A DNA stretch of 29,708 nucleotides from UBA2365 sp964594045 (GCA_964594045.1 CAZQKR010000049.1:1-29708), one strand, 5' to 3'. Shown: positions 7,080-15,308, counted from the first letter of the stretch. Program-made: numbers and translations. The notes: generated by a model not told the origin, from the letters alone.

Positions 7080-8411
7080 TCAAATTATTTCCCCTTCCAC
7101 CAGATACTGCTCATTGATGCTCCTGAGGTTGAAATCCACCAATTGGTTGCGCAATCCTTCCCGGTAAGGAAAAGATACTTTGATGTAATTGTCCGTAAAA
7201 CCGGTCAGCAGTTCAGGATTTTTGGATTTTTCTACCAATACAGTACGTGTCTGACCGAGGTGGGATTCATAAAAAAGACGCTGTTTTTTGAGCGAAAGAT
7301 TAAAGAGCATATCATGCCTGGCTTTTTTTACATCCGGAGGCACTTTATTATCCATGCTGGCGGCTGGCGTTCCCTGTCTTTCCGAATAGCTGAAGACATG
7401 CAGATAACTGATGTCCAGTCCGTTCAAAAACTCAAATGTCTCCTGGAACAATTCTTCGCTTTCACCGGGAAAGCCGACGATGACATCCACTCCGATGCAT
7501 GCATGCGGAATGTTCTGCCGGATAAAATCTATGCGGCTGCGGTATAATGCCGTCAGATAACGCCTTTTCATGGCTTTCAGAATGGTATCCGAACCGGATT
7601 GTAAGGGTATATGGAAATGAGGTACAAAGCGTTTGGATGTGCTGATGAATTCAATGATATCTTCTGTCAGCAGGTTGGGTTCGATGGAGGAGATCCTGAA
7701 GCGCTCGACACCTTCAACCTCATCCAAAGACCGGATCAGTTGGCTGAAAGCGTGTTTTTCTTTTGGTGCATTGCCATCGATCACGGCCGTGCTGTTGCCG
7801 AAATCACCTATATTCACCCCGGTAAGAACGATCTCCCGTATGCCTTTGGCAGCGATATTTTTCGCATTGTTCACTACTTCTTCTATGGTACCCGAACGGC
7901 TTTTTCCGCGGGCTTTGGGAATCGTACAGAAGGTACAGGAATAATCGCAACCATCCTGTATCTTGAGAAATGAACGCGTTCTGTCACCAAAAGAAAAGGA
8001 ATCATGAAAACTTCCGATGTCTTCAACTTCACCGATGAAGATCTGCGCTTTTCCATCCGCCTTGCTCAGGTTGTCGATATAGTGCAGGATCCGGAACTTT
8101 TCTCCTGCTCCGAGCACAAGGTCAACTCCCGGCATGTTGGCGATCTCTTCAGGTTTCAGCTGTGCATAGCAACCCACCACCACCACCATGGACTGCGGAT
8201 TGATCTCACGGGCTCTGCGGATCACCTTGCGGTTTTTTTTATCAGCCATATCGGTGACCGAACAGGTGTTGATGACCACGATATCCGCGCCCTGTTCAAA
8301 AGGAAGAAAGTGGTAACCATTATCCTTAAAAGACTGTCCGATAGTGGAAGTTTCAGAAAAGTTGAGTTTGCAACCCAGGGTATAGAAGGATACTGTTTTT
8401 GGTGTCGACAT
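7080..8411 (-). CDS. mtaB: tRNA (t6A37) methylthiotransferase MtaB
   Basis: This is a radical-SAM methylthiotransferase predicted to convert t6A at position 37 of ANN-decoding tRNAs to ms2t6A. The 443-aa product shows the full architecture: an N-terminal UPF0004 domain with cluster ligands C14 (TLGCKLN), C50 (INTCSVTD) and C81 (VVGCYAQ), a radical-SAM domain with C155, C159 and C162 (GCDYSCTFC), and a C-terminal TRAM-like segment after about residue 375. The N-terminal TLGCKLNFSETS is typical of MtaB rather than MiaB, which has GCQMN. It starts at an ATG 37 bp after the stop of the M36 peptidase gene on the same strand, so read-through from that gene is possible. Confidence 0.93.
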   Translation of the reverse strand: MSTPKTVSFYTLGCKLNFSETSTIGQSFKDNGYHFLPFEQGADIVVINTCSVTDMADKKNRKVIRRAREINPQSMVVVVGCYAQLKPEEIANMPGVDLVLGAGEKFRILHYIDNLSKADGKAQIFIGEVEDIGSFHDSFSFGDRTRSFLKIQDGCDYSCTFCTIPKARGKSRSGTIEEVVNNAKNIAAKGIREIVLTGVNIGDFGNSTAVIDGNAPKEKHAFSQLIRSLDEVEGVERFRISSIEPNLLTEDIIEFISTSKRFVPHFHIPLQSGSDTILKAMKRRYLTALYRSRIDFIRQNIPHACIGVDVIVGFPGESEELFQETFEFLNGLDISYLHVFSYSERQGTPAASMDNKVPPDVKKARHDMLFNLSLKKQRLFYESHLGQTRTVLVEKSKNPELLTGFTDNYIKVSFPYREGLRNQLVDFNLRSINEQYLVEGEII

Positions 8412-8448
8412 ATCTACAAAATTGGGGACATAATGAATATTTATACGA

Positions 8449-11166
8449 TCAATCAGCGATCAATGCATTATTACCCAATATTTCAATTGAACCTTTATTG
8501 ATCACAGTACTTTCTGAATCACCCGGTTCCGAAATATCTATGATCTGGGTATTGATGAGTTTGAGTTGACCGGAGTTCAAAATCGTATTGCCGCTCAAAG
8601 CTGTTCCGGATTTTAAATTCAGGTTTTCCACAACCACGCCATTTGCGTGGGGTACTATTTCAAAGACACGCGTGGCATCCGATGCCGCAACCGTGATCAA
8701 ACCGGGACGCGGGTGACTGAAGGTCAGCGCCCGGTCTATCAGGATCGGACCGGACGAAAGACTGATCTCCTCATTTTCAAGGAAATTGCTGAAAAATATG
8801 GTATCACCGATTTCAGCACAGTTGACCGCCTCCCTCAGACTGCCGGGACCTGAATCTTCCAGACTGGAAACGAATTTACAACAGGATCCGGGCATATCAA
8901 ATGCTTCTGTTCCATCAGATCTGCTGGAGGAAAGACCCTGATCCGCACTGTATCCCAATCCTCTTTTTGCAAAGCTGTGCCAGATAAGGCACTGGTGTTT
9001 TCCGTCGAATAATTCCTGGTCTGCTGCCAGGATTGCATCCCTTCCATCCACAAAACCGGGACTGCATGGTTGAAGCTTGAGCGCTTCGACGACCAATGCC
9101 AGAGCCTTGTTGTTGCCACCGATGCCGGTATACAGATCAGGATCAAAGCCATATTCTCTGATCATTGCCCAGGTAAGTTCCCAGAGCATTGCGCACCATA
9201 CGGAACCAACGCCATGAGGAACTGACAGACTGGAAGACTTGATGTCATCATAGGTATGTGGATTGATGTCCATATCTGTGGAATACCTGTAAGTGCGGAT
9301 CCCGTCTCCCGTAACGGGCTCATTCAACACATAGGTTCCGATTCCTCGTCCTTCTGATTCCAGATCGTCCTCCTGCATGGTCAGCATCAGTCCAAACCAG
9401 TCACTCCAGCCTTCGCCCATTTGTTCCTGATTGCTCAGGCAGCTGGAATTACCTGCGCCTCCTGTCAGCCTGGTGGAAATGCCATGACCATATTCATGTG
9501 TGATCACGCCGTTGTCATAATCGCCATCGATAAGTCCACCGGAAAGTGTTAGGTTAACGCCACTGTCCAAATAATCTTTTATAGCATTGCAATTGGCCAG
9601 GCTCATCATGACACTCGGGATGGTCACTTCATCACCGTCGCTGCCTGCACCCATTGCAATTGGAGCAGCAGTTGTATTGTTACACACGATCACCGCAGCT
9701 GCGCCTGCATTCTGGGCGTTGAGGCATTTGGTACCGAATTCGCAGGTTCCACGGTCAACCATAGCGATCTGACCGCTCAGTTCCGCACTGTTGATCAGGG
9801 CATTGCATCCAAGGTTCGGGTTGGTGCTGCCGTCATCTACCAAAACTACGTTTCCGTTAACCGAAAAGTTAGTTGGTCCGAAACTTGCAGAAACTATAGC
9901 ATAGGATCCGGCAAGATCTTCAGGAGCATTGATTTCTGCTGAAGACCCGGAAGTCCACAGGTACATCTGCATTCTTGGTCTTGATCCGTCAACAGGGGTG
10001 GAGAAATTGGCATTGTTGGTGCCACCGCCATCAAGTGCATCAGCCCGGACATAATCATTGGCCAGGCCTCCGTTGCCGTAATTGTTTTGCTGAAAATTAC
10101 CGGAAGCTTCATCGAATCCGTACATATAGAAAATGTCGTGATTGATATTGTTCCAATAGAAAAGATTGGTTATAGCTGCATCCTGATTATCATGAGGATG
10201 GACGTTAGGCAAAATGGGAAAGTCGAAAACAAGATCAGCTCCGCCTTCTGCCATCTGACCCAGGGTTGTGTTACTGCCGTCAATATCTTCACGAGCTTCA
10301 GCATTATTCCCTTTAGTTACCGTGTGTTCCGCACCGCTGATGCCGTTGGTGTCGTGCCATCCAAAGGGAGATGCCGCAGTGAATGCCGGATCTGTCAGTA
10401 ATTCCCTGCTGCCGTGATTTGGACTTTCGATCCCGAGGGGAAAAACACGGTATTGATTGAAAGGTGTTGGCGGAAAGTTGTATTGATTTTCAACATGCAG
10501 ACGGTGATGCTCAGTGGGTGATTTTGCCCGGGTGCATTCAAAACTGCAATGTACTGCCCAGTCTTTTTTGTCCAGGATCTGCCCTGTTTGGGCATCCACC
10601 CTGATACTCCAGTAATGATGTCCGGAAATTTCCTCGAAGGTAAAATCCCAGGACAAACGCAATGTGCCGGTTTCTATGTACTGATATTTCAGTTTGGCCA
10701 GGACGGGTTCAACGGCGATATTTTCAGCTTTGAATGATGTTTTGTTTTCAGGGCCGGGTTCCAAAGTGAGGATCACTATATTTTCGGGTTCAGGATAATT
10801 CATTTGCTCACAAAGCAATACGAAAGCTTCGGTAGCAGGCAGGATAGTTTCGGGAGAATCCGCTCTTCCGGCAATATTGGTCAGGAATTGATCATGTAGG
10901 TCAACAAGTTTTCCATTACGGTTGATATGAAGGCTCATCACCGAATTTTCTATTTCTATGCCCTTTAATCTTTGATTGAGGTAAAAATGGTGAATCCTGC
11001 TTGTTGAGCTGATATGATTGTGCGTAATGCTATAATCGGAATAATCTTCCGGATTGTTTTTAGTGATTACGTAATCAGTCAATAGTTCATTAAACTTATC
11101 CGTTTTATCCTGGGCGATGATCATGTACGGGAAAAACAACAGCAAAAAAACACGCATGAACTTCAT
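8449..11166 (-). CDS. Secreted M36 (fungalysin) metallopeptidase with PA domain
   Basis: This is a predicted zinc endopeptidase exported from the cell (905 aa). In order it shows a signal peptide (1-18, ending MIIA), a propeptide region with FTP/PepSY-like segments (about 50-205), the M36 catalytic region with zinc ligands H557 and H561 and catalytic E558 in HEYGHG, and the third ligand E585 in MGEGWSDWF. A protease-associated (PA) domain is inserted at about 425-545 (MVDRGTCEFGTKCLNAQNAGAAAVIV). The C-terminal 140 residues start SLEDSGPGSLREAVNCA and look like a short parallel beta-helix. No canonical T9SS sorting domain is visible at the end, although M36 relatives in this phylum often have one. 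Its promoter motif is at 11196-11203, and mtaB follows after 37 bp. Confidence 0.93.
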   Translation of the reverse strand: MKFMRVFLLLFFPYMIIAQDKTDKFNELLTDYVITKNNPEDYSDYSITHNHISSTSRIHHFYLNQRLKGIEIENSVMSLHINRNGKLVDLHDQFLTNIAGRADSPETILPATEAFVLLCEQMNYPEPENIVILTLEPGPENKTSFKAENIAVEPVLAKLKYQYIETGTLRLSWDFTFEEISGHHYWSIRVDAQTGQILDKKDWAVHCSFECTRAKSPTEHHRLHVENQYNFPPTPFNQYRVFPLGIESPNHGSRELLTDPAFTAASPFGWHDTNGISGAEHTVTKGNNAEAREDIDGSNTTLGQMAEGGADLVFDFPILPNVHPHDNQDAAITNLFYWNNINHDIFYMYGFDEASGNFQQNNYGNGGLANDYVRADALDGGGTNNANFSTPVDGSRPRMQMYLWTSGSSAEINAPEDLAGSYAIVSASFGPTNFSVNGNVVLVDDGSTNPNLGCNALINSAELSGQIAMVDRGTCEFGTKCLNAQNAGAAAVIVCNNTTAAPIAMGAGSDGDEVTIPSVMMSLANCNAIKDYLDSGVNLTLSGGLIDGDYDNGVITHEYGHGISTRLTGGAGNSSCLSNQEQMGEGWSDWFGLMLTMQEDDLESEGRGIGTYVLNEPVTGDGIRTYRYSTDMDINPHTYDDIKSSSLSVPHGVGSVWCAMLWELTWAMIREYGFDPDLYTGIGGNNKALALVVEALKLQPCSPGFVDGRDAILAADQELFDGKHQCLIWHSFAKRGLGYSADQGLSSSRSDGTEAFDMPGSCCKFVSSLEDSGPGSLREAVNCAEIGDTIFFSNFLENEEISLSSGPILIDRALTFSHPRPGLITVAASDATRVFEIVPHANGVVVENLNLKSGTALSGNTILNSGQLKLINTQIIDISEPGDSESTVINKGSIEILGNNALIAD

Positions 11167-11195
11167 TAAAAAACAGTTTTGAATTTTTTTTGTAC

Positions 11196-11203
11196 CAAAT
11201 TTA
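11196..11203 (-). promoter_or_regulatory. -7 promoter motif for the M36 peptidase
   Basis: On the minus strand this is TAAATTTG, a perfect TAnnTTTG match ending 29 nt before the ATG at 11166. A TTG lies about 22 nt further upstream, slightly beyond the usual -33 spacing. Confidence 0.55.
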
Positions 11204-11432
11204 TATGTAAAACAAGTTTCACCGCCAAAATCTTGGTTATTTATTGAAAAAAATCCTTATTTAAATAGCTGGATACATTATTTTTAAGCTAATATTAGTG
11301 CTTATTGAAAAACAAATTTGTGATGAGGAAGTTTACAATTTCCAATAAAGTAACACGATTTTCAAAAAAATATTACTGATATTTCCATGGAAAATCGTAC
11401 ATTGCGGCTGTTTTTAATTAAAACTTATTCAA

Positions 11433-11636
11433 ATGAGTACCATCAATAAATTATTCGTTTTTTTGACGCTGATCTGCATGCCTTTTTTGGTTCTGGCACA
11501 TGAAGGTCACGGTGTACTGGAAGGACATACGCTCGGGCATTATGTTTTCAATCCCATGCACGCCATTCCTGTTGTTGCAGTGATCCTGGTAGTTGCCATC
11601 GTATTGTACAGGCGCAGGCAGATTGCCAAAAAATAA
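11433..11636 (+). CDS. Small His-rich membrane protein beside hypA
   Basis: The 67-aa protein is not a family I can name. It has a hydrophobic signal-like N-terminus (6-22, ending VLA), then HEGHGVLEGHTLGHYVFNPMHAIP with histidines at 23, 26, 32, 36 and 43, one strong membrane helix (about 46-59), and a basic tail RRRQIAKK. If signal peptidase cuts after A22, the mature protein starts with histidine. The His cluster would face the periplasm just outside the membrane. Its place directly upstream of hypA suggests a link with nickel or another metal, but this is inference from position and composition. It is short, yet the ordered signal / His cluster / helix / basic tail makes it a credible gene. 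A HupE-like fragment is an alternative reading. Confidence 0.7.
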   Translation: MSTINKLFVFLTLICMPFLVLAHEGHGVLEGHTLGHYVFNPMHAIPVVAVILVVAIVLYRRRQIAKK

Positions 11637-11720
11637 GGTCATTCGGAGTTTGCTGAAAGATCTGCCGGTGATCAGGCTCATGTAGCTTATCACAGGTGAT
11701 TTTGATTTGAATGATTTCAT

Positions 11721-11760
11721 GAGCAATTATAAATCGCGGAGGTTTGATAATTGCTCTTTT
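11721..11760 (+). terminator. Hairpin with short T run before hypA
   Basis: A perfect 10-bp stem (GAGCAATTAT 11721-11730 with ATAATTGCTC 11747-11756, 16-nt loop) is followed by TTTT at 11757-11760 and then, 11 nt later, the hypA start. It may be a terminator for the small upstream gene or a leader hairpin controlling hypA. The GC content is low and the T run short, so efficient termination is doubtful. Confidence 0.4.
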
Positions 11761-11771
11761 AATTTCAGAAC

Positions 11772-12119
11772 ATGCATGAACTTTCCATACTGGAAAACAT
11801 AGTGGATATCGCTGCTTACGAGCTGAAGCGTTCGGGAGGTTTGAGCATTGAAACCATCGAACTGGAGATCGGTACATTGTCCGGGGTGGAGCCGGATGCG
11901 CTTGAATTTGCCTGGCCGGAGGCGACCCAACATACGGTTCTGGAAAAAACCAGGAAAATCATTCGCTATATCCCCGGACAAGCCAGGTGTCAGGCATGTG
12001 GAGCGTTGTTCGATCTACCTTACATATACCAGGTTTGTCCAAAATGCGGAAGCTATCACAAAGATGTCATCCAGGGGAAAGAACTCAATGTCAAATCCCT
12101 GGAGATCTTGAAGGATTGA
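11772..12119 (+). CDS. hypA: Hydrogenase nickel-insertion protein HypA
   Basis: This is a nickel metallochaperone that works with HypB to deliver Ni(II) to the large subunit of [NiFe] hydrogenases in the cytoplasm. The 115-aa product starts with the invariant nickel-binding MHE (H2) and has the structural zinc site C73/C76 (CQAC) and C89/C92 (CPKC). Length and fold order are typical. The start is fixed because MHE must be the N-terminus. It is the first of three hyp genes on this strand, but a 389-aa ATPase gene and about 1.85 kb separate it from hypB. Confidence 0.96.
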   Translation: MHELSILENIVDIAAYELKRSGGLSIETIELEIGTLSGVEPDALEFAWPEATQHTVLEKTRKIIRYIPGQARCQACGALFDLPYIYQVCPKCGSYHKDVIQGKELNVKSLEILKD

Positions 12120-12464
12120 TCTATTACCCTGTTTATTTTTTTTAGATGGTCATTAGCAGCAGATAAGACTATGTGAATTAACCGAATTCTGACGATGAAT
12201 GTCAGCATTTGAAACAATCGAACAAAGTGTTGATATCAGTTATGCCAGTCATATCGGGTTTATTTTTAAAAAAGGATATAGAACCTACTATTCTTTCATA
12301 AATGAAAATCTTTAATTTCTCTGTACAGAAACAAAACATAGGGAGTATATCTGTGCGTTCACTGAAAATCATAATATAATGCACAACAAAATGAACAAAT
12401 TAGGTAATTATTGTTGAATTAGTTGTGCAATTATTATAATTGTACCCAAAAGTATCTCAGTGCA
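12120..12464. other. AT-rich gene-free stretch after hypA
   Basis: About 345 bp without a credible gene. It contains TGACGATGAATGTCA (12190-12204), which is the exact reverse complement of the core of the hairpin repeated three times at 4748-4762, 5235-5249 and 5742-5756. It also has a 7-bp inverted pair, GCACAAC (12381-12387) and GTTGTGC (12422-12428), set in similar AT-rich flanks just before the ATPase gene. No RNA gene is seen. Confidence 0.45.
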
Positions 12465-13631
12465 ATGAAATCATTATTTCAGAAATTTGAATCACTTCTG
12501 CAAAATACAACTACAGACTTTAAGCGGTATTTATACAATAAAGTAGCCTGGAACAGTCAGATGGTCGGGATAACCGGTCCTCGTGGTGTCGGTAAAACCA
12601 CTATGATTTTGCAATACATCAAAGAAAATCTGGACAGCAAAAAAGCACTGTATGTTTCAGCGGATGACCTTTATTTTGGTGAAAATAAACTGGTTGATTT
12701 GGCGGATGAGTTCTACAGAAATGCCGGGGAGTATTTGTTCATTGATGAAATTCACAAGTATGCAGACTGGTCCAGAGAATTGAAGAATATTTATGATTCA
12801 TTCCCTGCCTTAAAAATTGTTTTTACCGGTTCTTCAGTACTTGATATTCTCGAAGGTTCTGCTGATCTGAGTCGTCGTGCGATTGTATATAAATTGCATG
12901 GACTTTCATTCAGGGAATATTTAAAACTATTTCATAATTATGATTTCGAAGTTTATTCCTGGGAACAAATAATCCATAACGATGTGAAATTAACAGACCT
13001 TACACATCCTCTGCCTTTATTTAATGACTATTTGAAACGTGGATACTATCCTTTCGGATTGGAAAATGAATTGGATTTACGCCTTGGTCAGACCATTGTA
13101 CAAACACTGGAAACGGATATTCCGCAATATGCCAATCTAAATGTTGGCACCAGTCGTAAATTGAAACGTTTGCTTTCGGTTATCGCTGAAAGTGTTCCTT
13201 TCAAACCTAATTTTTCCAAAATTTCTGAAATGATAAGTGTAAGTCGCAACTCATTAGACGATTATTTTTCGTATATGGAAAAAGCCGGACTCATCAGTCA
13301 GTTGCGCAATGAAACAAAAGGTATTCACAGTCTAGGCAAAGTTGAGAAAGTCTATCTGGATAATACGAATATGATTTATCATCTGGTTGGGGAGCAATCA
13401 AATATCGGGAACATCCGCGAAACTTTCTTCTTTAATCAGATGCGACTAAAGAATGAAGTATTATCGTCCGATCAAGCCGATTTTGCCATCCATCATTACA
13501 CTTTTGAATTAGGTGGAAAGCATAAAAGACAAAATCAAATCGGGAAAGACGGCAAATCATTTTTGGTAAAAGATGATATTGAATACGGGTACCTCAATGT
13601 AATTCCATTATGGACATTTGGAATGAATTAC
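12465..13631 (+). CDS. AAA-family ATPase with DUF4143 C-terminal domain
   Basis: The 388-aa cytoplasmic protein has an N-terminal ATPase (AAA_14 type) with Walker A GPRGVGKTT (38-46), Walker B LFIDEIH (91-97) and a TGSS sensor (121-124). The rest carries a DUF4143-type winged-helix/nuclease-like domain with the usual ending FELGGKHKRQNQI...IPLWTFGMNY. Members of this family are widespread, often patchy and of unknown function. The ATG at 12465 is used; a TTG 14 codons upstream would add an unconserved tail. Codon use looks more AT-rich than that of the flanking hyp genes, which with its position between hypA and hypB suggests a later insertion. I see no transposase or direct repeats that would explain how it came. 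The TGA-free reading ends at a TGA at 13632-13634. Confidence 0.88.
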
Positions 13632-13634
13632 TGA

Positions 13635-13939
13635 GCAGGAAGAAAAATGCAACTCACGAGACAGTGTTTCTTTCGGTTTCAAACATTCAAATATCGTAGT
13701 TATTCAGGTGGTTAGCTAATTTGTCTGTTAGCCTGTTAGTCTCTTGGGATTGAGGGTGTACATTGAGTAAAAGACATTAAATTTGTCCTGGAATCAGAGG
13801 TTTTAACCCTTGGTATGATGCCTTAGCTAATAGACTAAAGACTAATAGACTATTGAGCTAAACAATTACTAATTATCTTCATGTTCCAAAACTTTCATTT
13901 ATGATCAGGTGTTACGCTTCAGGAATTGAGTTATTTCCT
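13635..13939. other. Spacer with imperfect GACTAATAGACT repeats
   Basis: There is no gene. The words TTAGCTAATTTGTCTGTTAGCCTGTTAGTCTC (in part, near 13712-13743) and the reverse-complement-like TTAGCTAATAGACTAAAG...GACTATTGAGCTAAAC (near 13824-13861) form loosely matching arms of low-complexity sequence. This kind of simple repeat gives no functional hint. The hypB promoter follows. Confidence 0.4.
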
Positions 13940-13947
13940 TATTTTTG
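13940..13947 (+). promoter_or_regulatory. -7 promoter motif for hypB
   Basis: TATTTTTG is a perfect TAnnTTTG match, 22 nt before the hypB ATG at 13970. It indicates that hypB has its own promoter and does not depend on transcription through hypA and the ATPase gene. Confidence 0.55.
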
Positions 13948-13969
13948 CAGTTAATTAAAAAATAAAAAT

Positions 13970-14815
13970 ATGTGCGACACTTGCGGATGTGGTGAAGGCA
14001 ATAAAGTCACCATACAAAAACCAGGAGGAAAACTCGTTGAGATCACTCATGAGCACGTGCATAGTCACGGACATGGCCACAGCCACAGCCATGAACATAC
14101 GCACCCGCATGATCATGATCACGACCATGACCATGACCACGATCATGATCACAGTCATACACATACGCATAAGATAGATGTGGAAAGTCAGATTCTCAGC
14201 CGGAATAATTTGCTGGCGGAACGCAACAGGGGATTTTTCCTGGGCAGGAATATCTATGCGATCAACCTGGTGAGTTCTCCGGGTTCAGGTAAAACCAGCC
14301 TGCTGGAAGCCACATTGGAGCAGCTCAAAAATGAGATCGGTTTTTATGTGATCGAAGGGGATCAGCAAACTTTCAACGATGCTGACCGCATTGACAAAAC
14401 GGGTGTTCCGGTGGTGCAGATCAACACAGGTACCGGTTGCCACCTGGACAGCGATATGATCCATCGCGCAATAGAAGCGCTTCAGCCAAAACCCGATGGT
14501 ATCCTGTTCATTGAAAATGTGGGCAACCTGGTGTGCCCGGCTTTATTTGATCTCGGGGAAAATGAGCGCGCTGTCATCATCAGTGTCACTGAAGGAGATG
14601 ACAAACCGATCAAATATCCGGATATGTTCCACGGGTCAAAGATCTGCATCATCAATAAAGTGGATTTACTTCCCTATGTGAAATTTGATATGGAAAAGGC
14701 TAAGGATTATGCCAGGAGGGTCAATCCTGATCTTCGCTTTTTCGAATTGTCTGCAACAACTGGTGAGGGAATGAATGAGTGGCTGGATTATTTAAGAAGT
14801 AAAGTTGCCCGATAA
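13970..14815 (+). CDS. hypB: Hydrogenase nickel-incorporation GTPase HypB
   Basis: This is a SIMIBI-class GTPase that stores or transfers nickel to HypA for [NiFe]-hydrogenase maturation. The 281-aa product has the N-terminal high-affinity metal motif MCDTCGCG (C2, C5, C7), then a histidine tract in which every odd residue from 27 to 67 is His (21 His, seven consecutive Asp-His pairs). The G domain has a P-loop SSPGSGKTS (102-110), a metal-site C157-H158 (TGTGCHLD), C189 (LVCPALFDLG) and the NKVD base motif (229-232). Such His tracts occur in many HypB proteins and serve nickel storage. The ATG is fixed by the metal motif. hypC follows after 188 bp that hold a long imperfect palindrome. Confidence 0.97.
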   Translation: MCDTCGCGEGNKVTIQKPGGKLVEITHEHVHSHGHGHSHSHEHTHPHDHDHDHDHDHDHDHSHTHTHKIDVESQILSRNNLLAERNRGFFLGRNIYAINLVSSPGSGKTSLLEATLEQLKNEIGFYVIEGDQQTFNDADRIDKTGVPVVQINTGTGCHLDSDMIHRAIEALQPKPDGILFIENVGNLVCPALFDLGENERAVIISVTEGDDKPIKYPDMFHGSKICIINKVDLLPYVKFDMEKAKDYARRVNPDLRFFELSATTGEGMNEWLDYLRSKVAR

Positions 14816-14818
14816 ATA

Positions 14819-14942
14819 GTCTTTGCAGGAAAAAGCCAAATACTGCGTTATGCTCGTTTTTGAAACAGTCATTTACACCCGGTGAACTCCTTGTTTTCAA
14901 AAACATCATAAGCCTTGTCCTTGACTTTTTCTCATCAAAGAC
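14819..14942. repeat. Long imperfect palindrome between hypB and hypC
   Basis: The left arm 14819-14867 and right arm 14893-14942 are inverted copies. Aligned by eye, about 70-75% of positions match with two or three small gaps; matching blocks include GTCTTTG, AAAAAG, TTATG and GTTTTTGAAA. The centre has CACC/GGTG around 14880. As RNA it would form a hairpin of about 50 bp arm length starting 4 nt after the hypB stop. It may be a MITE remnant, a processing structure or a terminator-like block between hypB and hypC. Confidence 0.7.
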
Positions 14943-15003
14943 AAAGAACATGGGTTTTCTTGCAGATACTAATTATTAAAATCTTTATTTAAACGATCAT
15001 AAC

Positions 15004-15282
15004 ATGTGTTTAGCGATACCGGGAAAAGTAATAGAGATCAGAGGGCAGGCGGATGATGTATTCAGGACGGGAAAAGTGTCCTTTGACGGTGTCATCAAGG
15101 AGGTCAATTTATCGCTTGTTCCCGAGGTGGAACTGGGCAATTATGTTTTGGTACATGTGGGTGTAGCGCTGAATGTGGTGGATGAGGAGGAAGCCCAAAA
15201 AACCTTTGAGTTGCTTCGGCAGATAGGTGAACTGGAAGATCTGGAGGACAGCGGACCGGGTTTGGCACCACCTGACAAATAA
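15004..15282 (+). CDS. hypC: Hydrogenase maturation chaperone HypC
   Basis: HypC/HupF-family chaperone, 92 aa. With HypD it carries the Fe(CN)2CO group and then binds the large-subunit precursor of a [NiFe] hydrogenase. The essential N-terminal cysteine C2 (MCLAIPGKV) and H51 (VLVHVGVALN) are both at the positions known from E. coli HypC. The C-terminus is an acidic extension (EDLEDSGPG). hypD, usually next to hypC, is not here: the next gene is on the other strand 26 bp away. The start is fixed by the MC motif. Confidence 0.96.
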   Translation: MCLAIPGKVIEIRGQADDVFRTGKVSFDGVIKEVNLSLVPEVELGNYVLVHVGVALNVVDEEEAQKTFELLRQIGELEDLEDSGPGLAPPDK

Positions 15283-15308
15283 CATGTTCTCAATTCCCGG
15301 ACTCCGGA

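Noticed and set aside
12202..12384. 60-codon minus-strand frame between hypA and the ATPase
   Set aside because: No recognisable protein content, AT-rich, no promoter; likely random.
13709..13861. Inverted-looking GACTAATAG arms before hypB
   Set aside because: The match is loose and made of low-complexity words; not strong enough for a separate repeat call.
14721..14951. 76-codon minus-strand frame over the hypB end and the palindrome
   Set aside because: It overlaps hypB and the inverted-repeat arms; the reading frame comes from the repeat.
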